Shown here one piece after another: positions 37,989 through 47,534 of a stretch of 64,000 bases of DNA; position 1 is the first letter of the stretch, and each line of letters opens with the position of its first letter. This stretch comes from an uncultured Coriobacteriaceae bacterium (GTDB lineage: Bacteria > Actinomycetota > Coriobacteriia > Coriobacteriales > Coriobacteriaceae): positions 186,001 to 250,000 of the forward strand of contig CALUOP010000003.1 of NCBI GenBank assembly GCA_944322305.1, given 5' to 3'. Below the pieces are notes generated by a model. It was not told the DNA's origin and made no database searches. It saw nothing but the letters and a program-made list of their open reading frames with translations. Made by a program: the position numbers and the translations under genes.

Positions 37989-38879
37989 TTACGCCTCCGC
38001 GGACGTTGCCTCGCTGCCATTCTCCGCCGGCTCGGCGTTCTCGGTGCCCTCTTCCGCCTCGGCGGCCTTTGCGTCCTCCTCGGACGCCGCGTCCTCGTCG
38101 CCGGCGAGCACCGAGCTCAGCGACAGCGAGTTGATCTGGTTCTGGATCCGCTCGGCGATCTCCTTGTCCACACCGGTGATACGGCACTCCCAGTCGATGC
38201 CGTTGGCGCCCTTAGACTGGTGCTTGGTCCACGTGAACGTCAGCGCCGACTTGATCCGCCCCTGCGGCTGGATGAACCCGAAAAACGAGCTGGTCTGGAA
38301 CACGCCCTTGTCGTCCACCACCACGGAAACGTTGTACACCACGCGGTTGATCTTCTCGTTTAGAAACGCGTTGGTGGCCAGCGCCGTGGCCTGGATCTGC
38401 GAGGTCGAAAGCAGCTCGAGCTCGTTTTTGGCGGTGGTGTCGGTCACCGTGACCTCGATCACACCCATATTCTCGTCGGCCGTGTCGATGGTGTAGCTGG
38501 TGGGAAACTGCGTGTAGCCGGTCCCCCACTCCACGCCGCCCTGCAGCGCGCGGTCCACGGTTTCGTAGTTGACCTCGTCGGAAAGCTTGTTGGTGTTCAC
38601 ACGGCGAGAAAAACCGTAGCCCACCTGCAGCCCCACCACGATCACCAGCACCACAGCCAGAAAAATGCCCGCAGCCAGCTTGATGGTGCGATCGGCCACG
38701 GCAACCGAGCCGGACGGATCCTCACCCGAAAGCGGGTCGACCACGCGGGCGTGGGTGCGCTCGCGCTTGCGGAGCGCTCGCTCGCGGCCGGCGGGGGTCA
38801 GCGCCAAGACGCCGGATTCATCAAGCTCCGAGAACAGCTCCTGCACTTCCTCGGGCGTTGGCTGCGGTTTCTGTGACAT
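37989..38879 (-). CDS. single-TM membrane protein of unknown function
   Basis: 296 aa. A ~65-residue charged cytoplasmic N-terminus (MSQKPQPTPEEVQELFSELD) is followed by one transmembrane helix (LAAGIFLAVVLVIVVGLQVG). A ~180-residue extracellular domain (NTNKLSDEVNYETVDRAL ... GIDWECRITGVDKEIAERIQ) precedes a disordered acidic Glu/Ala tail. AAAGG precedes the ATG. I do not recognise the outer domain. Its neighbours are unrelated and it appears monocistronic. Confidence 0.75.
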   Translation of the reverse strand: MSQKPQPTPEEVQELFSELDESGVLALTPAGRERALRKRERTHARVVDPLSGEDPSGSVAVADRTIKLAAGIFLAVVLVIVVGLQVGYGFSRRVNTNKLSDEVNYETVDRALQGGVEWGTGYTQFPTSYTIDTADENMGVIEVTVTDTTAKNELELLSTSQIQATALATNAFLNEKINRVVYNVSVVVDDKGVFQTSSFFGFIQPQGRIKSALTFTWTKHQSKGANGIDWECRITGVDKEIAERIQNQINSLSLSSVLAGDEDAASEEDAKAAEAEEGTENAEPAENGSEATSAEA

Positions 38880-39338
38880 GCAAGGCCTTTGCTAGGGTCG
38901 GTACGGGCGGTTGGAAATAGTGCCAACAGCCCGTCATTATACGAGTGCCGTATGCAGAAAGCGTAGCGGTCAGCAAAAAGCTTGCTTAAGATGTGCCCGC
39001 GGGGCGGGCGGGGTGGCAGAGCGAGCGAGACGGACAGGGCACCGGAGTGGGCGTAGCAAGCGGGGTGAAACGACGGTTACGCATCTCTCTGCCGTGTCGG
39101 CGAGGCAATGTTCCGGTTACGCATCTCTTCTCGCCCACGATTTGCATAACAGTCTGTATTTGCAATCCGTCTACCTGCGCAAACGGAAAATGTTTCGGTT
39201 ATGCCGCATAAACTTGCGAGAAAAGCTATGCATAACCGAAACATTCCCCAAGCCGCCAGGGTTCGCCGCGCGCTGGCGCCCCCCCCGCCGCCAGCAGCGC
39301 CGCCGCCCGCCGCACCGGGCGCGCGCTCTTCTCGACAG
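38880..39338. other. intergenic region with a 16-bp inverted repeat
   Basis: About 460 bp without a gene. 39189-39204 and 39230-39245 are perfect 16-bp complements (AATGTTTCGGTTATGC) around a 25-nt loop, without a T-run. GGTTACGCATCTC occurs twice (about 39074 and 39116), and related GCGTAACCGTC words occur at 41.68 and 41.78 kb. Close to the ABC gene the sequence is CCGCCGC-rich. Confidence 0.6.
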
Positions 39339-41180
39339 CTACACCTCGTGCGCCCGCTTGCCCTCGAACTGCATGCGGTAATAGCGCGCGTAGGTGCCAC
39401 CGCGGGCGAGAAGCTCCTCGTGTGTGCCGCGCTCGACCACGCGCCCGGCTTCCATCGTCACAATCTCGTCGGCGTTCTTGATGGTGGAAAGGCGGTGCGC
39501 GATGATCAGCGTGGTGCGGTCGCGCGCCAGCTCCTCCAGGCTTTCCTGCACGGCCTCCTCGCTCTCGTTGTCGAGCGCGCTGGTGGCCTCGTCCAAAATC
39601 AGAATCGCGGGGTTCTTCAGAAACACGCGGGCAATCGCCACGCGCTGCTTCTGCCCGCCCGAAAGGCGGCTGCCGCGCTCGCCCACCACGGTGTCGTACC
39701 CCTCCGGCAGGCTGGCGATAAACTCGTGGATGTTGGCGCGGCGGGCAGCCTGCTCGATCTCGGCTTGGCTGGCACCCGGGCGGCCGTAGGCGATGTTCTC
39801 GCCGATGGTGCCGTCAAACAGGTACACGTCCTGCTGCACCAGGCCAATAGCCTCGCGCAGGGAGCGTTGCGTCACGTTGCGCACGTCCTGGCCGTCGATG
39901 GTGATGGAGCCTGAAAGCACGTCGTAGAAGCGCGGCAACAGCGAGCACGTGGTGGTTTTGCCACCGCCCGACGGCCCTACCAGCGCGATCGTCTCACCCG
40001 GTTTGATCGCAAGGGAGAGATGGTCGATCACCGGGCGGTCGGCGCCGGCCGCGGTGCCACCGTCGGAGGCGGCAGCCGTGCCCGCCGGGGTCTCGCGCAG
40101 CTCGGCGTTCTCGTAGCTGAAGCACACGTCGCGGTACTCAACGGCGCCGTCGGTCACCACGAGGTCGGGCGCGCCGGGCTTGTCCTCGATGTCGGGCATG
40201 GTGTTCAGCACCTCGTCCATGCGCCTGAAGCCTGCGATGGCCTTCTGGATGTTCTCGGTCGAGTTCACTAACGTCTCAACCGGCGTGGTGAACAGGCTGA
40301 TGTACAGCGCAAACGTGGCCATGTCCACCGGGCTCATCTGCCCTTGCGCCACCAGGTAGCCGCCCAGCACCACAATGGTGGTGAACAACGCGCCGGTCAT
40401 GAGCGCGCTGGTGGCCTGATAGGTGCCCATCACGCGGTACATGGCCTCTTTGGAGCTCAGGTAGCGGTCGTTGGAGCGGCGGAACTTGGAGCGCTCGGCC
40501 TCCTCGTTGGCGAAGCTCTTCACCACGCGCATGCCCGACAGGCTGTCCTGCAGCTGCGCGTTCACGCCGGAGATCTTCACGCGGTTGTCGGAGTACACGG
40601 CGCGCATGCGGAAGTTCTGGCGCACCATCACCACAACGAAGATCGCGGTGATGACGGCCATCACGCCCGCCAGCACCGGCGAGATGGTGAACAGGATCAC
40701 GAACGCGCCGACAATCTCGATGCCGCAGGTGATGATCCACTCCGGCACATGGTGGGCGGCCTCGCAGATGTCGAACAGGTCGTTCACCACGCGGCTCATC
40801 ATGTCGCCCGAGCTGTGCGCGTCAAAATACGCAAACGAGAAGCGCTCGTACTGGTCGAACAGGTCCTCGCGCATGCGCGACTCCATACGCGCACCCATGA
40901 TATGTCCCTGTGCGGACACAAAGTAGCGGCACGCGCAGCGGACGAGGTACATCACCACGAGGCCGAGCGCGATCATGCCGAGCGCACCCATGATGGCCTG
41001 GCTGCCCTCGGTGAACAGCCCGCCGGTGAGCGAGCGCAAGATGCTGGGGAAGGCAAGGTCGATGCCGGCGATGACCAGCGCGCACACCGTATCGGCTATG
41101 AACAGGTGCTTCTCGGGTCCGTAATATGCCAAAAAGCGACGGAACATGCTGGGATGACGAACGTCTGCTGATTTGCTCAC
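39339..41180 (-). CDS. ABC transporter, fused permease and ATPase
   Basis: A 613-aa half-transporter of the ABCB/MsbA exporter type, presumably a homodimer in the membrane. The N-terminal exporter domain has about six helices (FIADTVCALVIAGIDLAF ... TISPVLAGVMAVITAIFVVV and others). The ATPase has Walker A GPSGGGKTTTCSLL near 400, Q-loop VQQDVYLFDGTIGENIAYG, signature LSGGQKQRVAIARV, Walker B AILILDEATSALD and H-loop IIAHRLSTI. A ~20-residue Ala/Gly/Thr insertion sits just before the ATPase core. The start is GTG at 41180 behind GAGGT. The substrate is not deducible; no partner gene is adjacent. Confidence 0.93.
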   Translation of the reverse strand: MSKSADVRHPSMFRRFLAYYGPEKHLFIADTVCALVIAGIDLAFPSILRSLTGGLFTEGSQAIMGALGMIALGLVVMYLVRCACRYFVSAQGHIMGARMESRMREDLFDQYERFSFAYFDAHSSGDMMSRVVNDLFDICEAAHHVPEWIITCGIEIVGAFVILFTISPVLAGVMAVITAIFVVVMVRQNFRMRAVYSDNRVKISGVNAQLQDSLSGMRVVKSFANEEAERSKFRRSNDRYLSSKEAMYRVMGTYQATSALMTGALFTTIVVLGGYLVAQGQMSPVDMATFALYISLFTTPVETLVNSTENIQKAIAGFRRMDEVLNTMPDIEDKPGAPDLVVTDGAVEYRDVCFSYENAELRETPAGTAAASDGGTAAGADRPVIDHLSLAIKPGETIALVGPSGGGKTTTCSLLPRFYDVLSGSITIDGQDVRNVTQRSLREAIGLVQQDVYLFDGTIGENIAYGRPGASQAEIEQAARRANIHEFIASLPEGYDTVVGERGSRLSGGQKQRVAIARVFLKNPAILILDEATSALDNESEEAVQESLEELARDRTTLIIAHRLSTIKNADEIVTMEAGRVVERGTHEELLARGGTYARYYRMQFEGKRAHEV

Positions 41181-41239
41181 AGTGATCTACCTCGGATGTT
41201 GGTGGCTGATAACCAGCAGGTAAGCATAGCACGTATGAC

Positions 41240-41800
41240 GCGGCGGTTGGCGCGCGGGTGCGGATGGGGGCGGCGCGGCGGGCGGGCAGCGGAGCGTTTG
41301 GTCGCCGCCGTGTCGTATAAGCGTCGAGAAGCGCAGAGCAGCAGCTCGCTTGCCCGCGGTTCCGTCGTGCAATCAGCGGGAGCGGGGCAGACGGACGCGC
41401 GAGAAGCTCGGTTGCCCGCTTTTCCGACATGCAGGCGAGCAGCGCGGGGCAACGCGCCGCCGGATGCCCGCCTTCCCGACATGCAAGTGAGTGCGGGCGG
41501 CCGGTTGATCGCTTTTTCGACATCGCGGATACGGTTAGGAGCTGAAGCGACATCTAATTCCCGGATTTCCGGGAGTTGGATGCGGCCTGGGCGACCAAAC
41601 GCTCGTTAGATGTCGTAAGAGCGATCAGCCGAGGGCCTACGTGACGCTTCCGCGGGCAACGGCGCGGGAAGCTATGCGTAACCGTCACTTCCTCGGAGCC
41701 GCAGGAACCAGACGCGACAGTTGCCCGCGATCTTGTCGCACAAGTGCGGGCGCATAAGCTTGTGGGGAACGACAAGGCATGCGCAACCGTCGCTTCTCCA
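41240..41800. repeat. mosaic repeat array III with one hairpin core
   Basis: Core at 41551-41583 (CATCTAATTCCCGG ... CCGGGAGTTGGATG). Before it are units such as GGTTGCCCGCTTTTCCGACATGCAGG (two near-copies about 41420-41490) and GGTTGATCGCTTTTTCGACATCG. After it comes the inverted set GCGACCAAACG and TTAGATGTCG. No gene is supported. Confidence 0.75.
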
Positions 41801-41844
41801 CCAGAGCGGGAGACAAACCCCGGCGAGTAACGGCAAGGCGCCCG

Positions 41845-41875
41845 TCTACTTGAGCCGGGCGCCCTGTTTACCGCT
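41845..41875 (-). terminator. possible terminator of the Ig-like repeat protein gene
   Basis: GGCGCCCG and CGGGCGCC pair across a 10-nt loop about 45 bp after the stop. No T-run follows, so strength is doubtful. Confidence 0.45.
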
Positions 41876-41915
41876 TATGTGCGCACGTCGCGTGCGTCAA
41901 ACCCGCAGGTTCGCA

Positions 41916-44900
41916 CTACTCCCGACGAGAACGACGACGAGAGACCCACGCGCCGAGCAGCGCCATGATGCCCGCGCCGCCGGTTGCCGCTGTAGCGATC
42001 ATGCCAGCGTCGGCAGTGGTGGGCAGCCCGCCGTTCTCAGAGTCGCCACCGCCAGCCGCGCTGCTGCCCGAATCATTGTCGGAACCAGCGCTGTTATCGA
42101 CCGAACCGCCGTTGTCGGAACCGCCATTGCCGCCTGCGTTGTTATCGCCATTGCCGGAACCGCCATTGCCGCCTGCGTTGTTATCGCCATTGCCGGAACC
42201 GGGCGTCTGCCCCTGGCCATCCTGCCCCTGGCCCTGGCCACCGCCCTGCGAAGGATCGGTCACCACAATGGTCACCGTGGCCGTAACGGCCGAGTCACTC
42301 GCCAGCGTAACCGTAACAGTCTTTTCGCCCGCTGTAGCCATGTTCGGAGCAATCACCTGGTACGCGCTAGGCTCGAGCCTCTCAACCGAACCGTCGTCGT
42401 ACACCAGCTCAACGCTCAGCGACGTCGGGTCAAACGAATCGCCCAGCATGTAGTCCGTCTTGGCCGCCGTAACGTTCAGCTTCTCGGCCGAACGCGGAAC
42501 GGTAACGGTCACCTGGGCAGACACGCCCTCGCCGTTGGTCGCGGTGATGACCGCCGTGCCGCCGCGCAGCGCCGTAACCACGCCGTCCTCGCTCACCGTG
42601 GCAACCGCCGGATCGGACGAAGCCCACGTCACGTCCTGGTAATAGGCGTCCGCCGGGGTAACGGAAGCGCTCAGGCTCAGCTTGGACCCGCGGGAAAGCT
42701 CGACCGCGCCGTTCTCAACACCCTCGCCGGTGATGGTTACCGCCTCGGCGTGCACCAGATCCTTCACGTTCACGGTCAGCGTTACCGTGAAGCCGCCCTC
42801 GGCCGTAACGCCCTTCACCGTGAAGCTCGTGCCACCCTTGCCGTCGGCCCAGGCGTTGGGCGAAAGCTCGCCCCACACCACGCCGACCTTCTTGGTGCTG
42901 CCGTCGCTCATGACAAGCTCAACGCTCTCGGGCAGCTTGGGCGCAACGGTCTCGTACGTCTCCACCGGAGCAAGGTCCTTCACGCCCGTGGCGTACACCT
43001 CGTCGCCGCCCTCGGCCACCAGCTGGATCGTAGCCTTGGCAGCAAGGTCGGTGCCCGCAACCGTACCGGTAATGGCAATCTTGCCCGGCTTGGAAAGCGC
43101 GTCGGCGGTCAGGTCCTCAAGGTTCCAGCTCACGTTGAGCAGGCCCCGCGTGCCGTCGGAGTACGTCACCGCAACCTGACCAGGCAGCCCCAGCGCAATC
43201 TCGTCGCGGCTGGCCGAACCGCCGTCGGGGATCACCGCGGTGTAGGTGAAGGAACCAACCGACTGCACCGTGCGCTCGGACTTGGTCACCGTTACGTACG
43301 CCACAGCCGGAGCGTCCACGCCGTCAACCGTGCCGTGCATCACGTACGTGCCGGGCGTGTCAAAGTCAACGTCGTCGAAGTTCCAGGTAACGTCGGCCAC
43401 CATTACGTCACCATTGGAGTAGTACACCGCTGTCGAGGCGTACGAGCTGTTGTAATCGTCCGTCATGCTGGTCGTGCCGCCCTGGCCAACGAACGCGTAC
43501 TGCGGCATCACGCAGCTCACCACGGGCTCGTCAGACTCCTCCACCACGTCGATCGTGGCCGTTACCCGGCCACCCGTAGCAGCGAGCGCACGCGCAACCG
43601 CCGCCGGCGCCGAAGCCAGGTCGTCAACCGTGCCGTTAACGGTTAGGGTGCCGGTCTGCGCAATCTGGCTGTAGGTAATGTCGTCCCACGTGACGTCAAG
43701 CGGAACCACCGCGCCGTCGCTCAGCTCAACGGGCAGCGTGCCGGGCAGCATGGGCATATGGCCAACCTCGGTGGTGAGGTTGAGCAGGCCGTTCAGGTCC
43801 TTCTCGTCAACAACGCCCGTTGCCTCAACCACCTTGACGGGGATCATCACGGACATCTCTTGGCCGCCGACATACAGCGTGCCCTCAACGCTAAAGGTGG
43901 CACCGGCCTCCTGATACGCGCTGCCGGGAATCTCATCCAACCCGCCCAAGTAGACCTCCTGCTTGGAGCCCGTGCTAGTGGTGACGGAAACGCACGCAGG
44001 AATCTGGGGGGCTACGCCCGGGGCGGTCGTGATCTCGGGAATATGCACGCTGGCAATGGACGCTACCTCAACCGTGGCTGTTACCTTGGCCTTGGACGTG
44101 CCCACCGTACCTTCAACGGTGAACGTGGTGCCGTCCTTGTCCGCCGCGTACTGCGCCGGGTCGATCTTGTCCCAGGTGACCGTGGAATACATAGTGGTGT
44201 CGGTGCTCTTCTGGCCAGTAAGGGACGAGAAGAACGAGACGATAGCCGCAAGCGGGTTGGCGTTGCCGAGGGTGACCTCGACGGTGCCGGGAAGCACGGG
44301 GGCGTTACCCGGCGTGGTCCACACGTTCACTTCCTCTTGGTCAACAACCGAGGAGTACACCTCGAAGGTGACCTCGGCCTTGCCGGCAACCGTCACTCTC
44401 CCGTTGTTGATCCACCCATCGACCGTAACCGTATGGGTGCCGGCCGTAGCGAACGTATCCTTAGAGACATTCGCGGGATCGGCGCTGAAGTTCATCTCCT
44501 TGGTGGTGGCGCCGGAACCGTCATCAACCTCCACGGTGCAGGGCCCGTAGATCGAGCTGGGCACGTCACCCTGCAGCACCGCTATCGGCTCCGTTGCCTT
44601 GGCCGTTGAAACAAGCTTGTACGAGTGAACGGTAACCTGCTGGGTCTTGCCGGCCGCCGTAGCGGTAAACGTGTAGGTGCCGGGCGTGGTGAGGAACGCC
44701 TCGTCAACGTTCTCCCAGGTAACCGGCACGACAACATTCGAGCCATCCTCAAGGTACGCGCCTGTTTGCTGCGGCAACACATAACTGACGTCGGTCGTGT
44801 CATTCGTGTTGATGAGGTACTCGATCGAGTCGTCGATCCCGAGAAGCGAGGCCACCGCACCCACCTTGACGTGGGTCACCAGCTTGGTAGACGTACCCAC

Positions 44901-47381
44901 GATGGAACCCGCAACGTCAAACGTGCCGGGCTGCGCGTAGGCGCTCGGGTCAACCGCGTCCCACAGCACGCGGTTGTTGAGGCTGATCGTATCGCCGTTC
45001 TCAAGCGTAACGTTCAGGTAGCTCGTCGAAAGCTGCGGCGCAACGCCCACGGCCGTGGATACCGAGTACTCCAGGCCCTCAACGGCGTTGTACACCGAAA
45101 CCTTGGCCACCACCGGATACTCGGAACCAGTGATGTAGCCGTTGACCTCGAACGTGTTGCCCGCCTTGGCATACTGCGCAGGATCGGGCGTCTCCCACTG
45201 CACGTTGATGTAGCGCTCGGTGCCGTCGGACATGGTCATTGAAACGCTGCTGGGCAGCTGAGGCGCCACGCCGGCGAGCGTGCTCACCGGGATGGCGTCG
45301 CGCGCGGGCTGCGTCCACAGCACGTCGATCTGCTGTTCAACGGCCTTGGCGCCGCCGTACACCGTGGTGCCGTGCACCGTGATGGGCGAATCGTCCGCAA
45401 CGATCTTGTCGGGCGAGACATACTCCCAGTCAACCCGCTCAGAGCCGGTGGTGCCGTCGGTGTACGTAACGCTCACGCTGTAGGGCAGCGAGGGCATAAC
45501 GCCCTCGTTAGTGGTCAGCGGGGCGGGGTTGGAAACGCTTGCGATCCCCACAACCGTCACGTGCACCGTCACCGGCAGGTCGGTTCCGTCGATGGTGCCC
45601 TGCACGTCAAACGTGCCCACACGGTTAAAGAGGTCGGTGCTGGGCCAATCCCACGTTACGCTGAGGGAACGAGAAACACCCTCAGAGTCCACAACCTGGA
45701 TATTTCCAGGCAGGCTGTTCTCGCCCTGCGTTACCTTGTAATCCATCTCCTGGTCGTAGCTCGTTGCGTCAACCACGATAACGTGGCAGATCGCGCGCTC
45801 GTCGGTACCCGGCAGCGTGCCTTCGATGTCAAAGGTGCCCGCCTGGCTCAAGCGCGGATCATCCTCCGCGGGGTATTCCCAGTCAGGATCCACGAAATCG
45901 TAGCCGAGCTCGTACTCAATGTTGACGCCACCGATGTAGCCAACGGTGTCACCTGCAGCGATAACCACCGAGGTGTCGGAGATCGACACGATGTCGGACA
46001 CGCGCACCTCGGCGCGGGCACGAATGCTCGAGCCGGCAACCGTGCCCATAACCTCGAAGTAGCCGCTCTCGGCATAGTCTGCCGGGTCAATCTCATCCCA
46101 CGTGACGCTCACCGAGCGCTGCTCGCCCGTAGACAGCTCGATGGATACCGAGCTGGGCATCTCGGGCGCGTAACCCGGCGTGGTGTAAACCTGCACCGGA
46201 TACACCTCGCGGATCTCCAGCACGTGCACCGTGGAGGAAACCTCAACGTTGCTGCCGGACAACGTGCCGGTAACCGTGTAGTCGCCGGCCGTAGCAAGAC
46301 CCGCCTGGGCCGCAGCCTTTTCATCCTCATTCCAGTTGATCTGGGAACTCCAGACGCTGCCGTCGTCCATCGTGACGTTGGCGTAGTACGGGAGGTTCAG
46401 ATACGTCATGCCAGTGTATGCAACCACCGAGAGGTCATTGATGCTGGCAACTTCGCGAACGGTAACCGTAGCATGGAAGGTTACCGACCCAAACGTCGTG
46501 CCGGGCGCCCCCTGCTGCGTGAGGTCGTACGTGCCTGCCTGAGTTGCATAGCCGTTTTCGTCCATCGGCATGTCGCCAACCCACGAGCCGTAAAGGTAGA
46601 CCGTGTCCGTCTCGCCCGTTTCCGCACACGTAAGGTCAATCGACTGGTTAACCAAAACACTGTCGGGGTCAAAGCCAACGGGAACCGATACGGACGGTGC
46701 GGTGTACGTCCAGGTCTTGCCGTCCAGCTCGACTGACTGCGTGCCGTTTGCATTGGACTCAGCCGTTGCGGGCTCCGCGGCCTGCGGGGCAGGCGTTGCG
46801 GCGTTGGCGGCCTCGGGAGCTTCGGCGTCGGCTGGCGCTTCGGCCGCGTCAGTGTTGTCCTGATCGGCGGCAACAACCGTCAGCTTAAGCGTTGCCGGCT
46901 GCTCGGAACCCTCAACAGCACCCACCAGCGTGTACGTGCCCGCCGGCAAGTCGGCCGGATCCGCGCTGTTCTCGCCGTCAACCGACCACGTAACCGCGCG
47001 CTGCTCCGTAGAGCCGTCGCTCATCTCGACCGAAACCTGCTGCGGCAAAGACACCGAGCCCTCGGCCACCGCCTGGGCATCGGGATTCACCACGCGCTCA
47101 ACCGTGGGCTCCGCCTGCTCTTCGGTGGCGTCGGAGTCAGATGCGGCAGGGGTGGCCGCCGCAGCCGGCGCGTCTTCCGCCGTGGCAGAGGCTTCAGCCG
47201 GAGCCGCTGCGGCAGGAGCAGCGTCCGTTGCCGCCGCCTCGGACGCTTGCGCCCGCGCGGCGCCCTGCTCTGCCTGCGCAGCGGGCTCCGCCGGTTGCGC
47301 GATGACGGGCAGCGGCGTGGAGCCAACGGTCAGCGCAGTTACCAGCCCCGCCGTCACCGCCAAATTGGTTCTTCTTCTCAT
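41916..47381 (-). CDS. giant cell-surface protein of repeated bacterial Ig-like domains
   Basis: 1821 aa from the ATG at 47381 (TTTTGGAGG upstream); the earlier in-frame start lacks a signal context. The signal peptide (RRRTNLAVTAGLVTALTVGS) is followed by an Ala/Glu/Pro linker. Roughly 18 tandem ~75-85-residue Ig-like domains of the Big_4 type then share the pattern TxxGxAPxLPxSVxVxxSDG ... VxW ... GTFxVxGTxxG. A Big_2-like domain (KLSLSASVTPADAYYQDVTW) and one more Ig-like unit follow, then a Gly/Asn linker with a 39-bp tandem duplication at 42121-42198. The end is LPTTADAG, a hydrophobic helix and SRRRSRRE, a variant sortase signal. Probably a long adhesive or spacer fibre. Confidence 0.88.
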   Translation of the reverse strand: MRRRTNLAVTAGLVTALTVGSTPLPVIAQPAEPAAQAEQGAARAQASEAAATDAAPAAAAPAEASATAEDAPAAAATPAASDSDATEEQAEPTVERVVNPDAQAVAEGSVSLPQQVSVEMSDGSTEQRAVTWSVDGENSADPADLPAGTYTLVGAVEGSEQPATLKLTVVAADQDNTDAAEAPADAEAPEAANAATPAPQAAEPATAESNANGTQSVELDGKTWTYTAPSVSVPVGFDPDSVLVNQSIDLTCAETGETDTVYLYGSWVGDMPMDENGYATQAGTYDLTQQGAPGTTFGSVTFHATVTVREVASINDLSVVAYTGMTYLNLPYYANVTMDDGSVWSSQINWNEDEKAAAQAGLATAGDYTVTGTLSGSNVEVSSTVHVLEIREVYPVQVYTTPGYAPEMPSSVSIELSTGEQRSVSVTWDEIDPADYAESGYFEVMGTVAGSSIRARAEVRVSDIVSISDTSVVIAAGDTVGYIGGVNIEYELGYDFVDPDWEYPAEDDPRLSQAGTFDIEGTLPGTDERAICHVIVVDATSYDQEMDYKVTQGENSLPGNIQVVDSEGVSRSLSVTWDWPSTDLFNRVGTFDVQGTIDGTDLPVTVHVTVVGIASVSNPAPLTTNEGVMPSLPYSVSVTYTDGTTGSERVDWEYVSPDKIVADDSPITVHGTTVYGGAKAVEQQIDVLWTQPARDAIPVSTLAGVAPQLPSSVSMTMSDGTERYINVQWETPDPAQYAKAGNTFEVNGYITGSEYPVVAKVSVYNAVEGLEYSVSTAVGVAPQLSTSYLNVTLENGDTISLNNRVLWDAVDPSAYAQPGTFDVAGSIVGTSTKLVTHVKVGAVASLLGIDDSIEYLINTNDTTDVSYVLPQQTGAYLEDGSNVVVPVTWENVDEAFLTTPGTYTFTATAAGKTQQVTVHSYKLVSTAKATEPIAVLQGDVPSSIYGPCTVEVDDGSGATTKEMNFSADPANVSKDTFATAGTHTVTVDGWINNGRVTVAGKAEVTFEVYSSVVDQEEVNVWTTPGNAPVLPGTVEVTLGNANPLAAIVSFFSSLTGQKSTDTTMYSTVTWDKIDPAQYAADKDGTTFTVEGTVGTSKAKVTATVEVASIASVHIPEITTAPGVAPQIPACVSVTTSTGSKQEVYLGGLDEIPGSAYQEAGATFSVEGTLYVGGQEMSVMIPVKVVEATGVVDEKDLNGLLNLTTEVGHMPMLPGTLPVELSDGAVVPLDVTWDDITYSQIAQTGTLTVNGTVDDLASAPAAVARALAATGGRVTATIDVVEESDEPVVSCVMPQYAFVGQGGTTSMTDDYNSSYASTAVYYSNGDVMVADVTWNFDDVDFDTPGTYVMHGTVDGVDAPAVAYVTVTKSERTVQSVGSFTYTAVIPDGGSASRDEIALGLPGQVAVTYSDGTRGLLNVSWNLEDLTADALSKPGKIAITGTVAGTDLAAKATIQLVAEGGDEVYATGVKDLAPVETYETVAPKLPESVELVMSDGSTKKVGVVWGELSPNAWADGKGGTSFTVKGVTAEGGFTVTLTVNVKDLVHAEAVTITGEGVENGAVELSRGSKLSLSASVTPADAYYQDVTWASSDPAVATVSEDGVVTALRGGTAVITATNGEGVSAQVTVTVPRSAEKLNVTAAKTDYMLGDSFDPTSLSVELVYDDGSVERLEPSAYQVIAPNMATAGEKTVTVTLASDSAVTATVTIVVTDPSQGGGQGQGQDGQGQTPGSGNGDNNAGGNGGSGNGDNNAGGNGGSDNGGSVDNSAGSDNDSGSSAAGGGDSENGGLPTTADAGMIATAATGGAGIMALLGAWVSRRRSRRE

Positions 47382-47483
47382 GCGAGCACTACCTCCAAAA
47401 AGATCGACCCTGTAGCGCGGTGGACGATCTCGACCGTATCGCCACACTCATGTGCTCAACTTTAAATCTCTTTGAAAGGCAGC

Positions 47484-47515
47484 GCATTAGCATATGCTAA
47501 TGCGGAAGAAGCATA
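47484..47515 (-). promoter_or_regulatory. promoter and 20-bp palindromic operator of the Ig-like protein gene
   Basis: 47484-47503 is a perfect 20-bp palindrome (GCATTAGCATATGCTAATGC). TATGCT at 47510-47515 on the minus strand is a plausible -10, which puts the palindrome over the start site. A dimeric repressor binding here would block transcription. Confidence 0.55.
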
Positions 47516-47534
47516 GCTCATTCTGTAAGGGACG

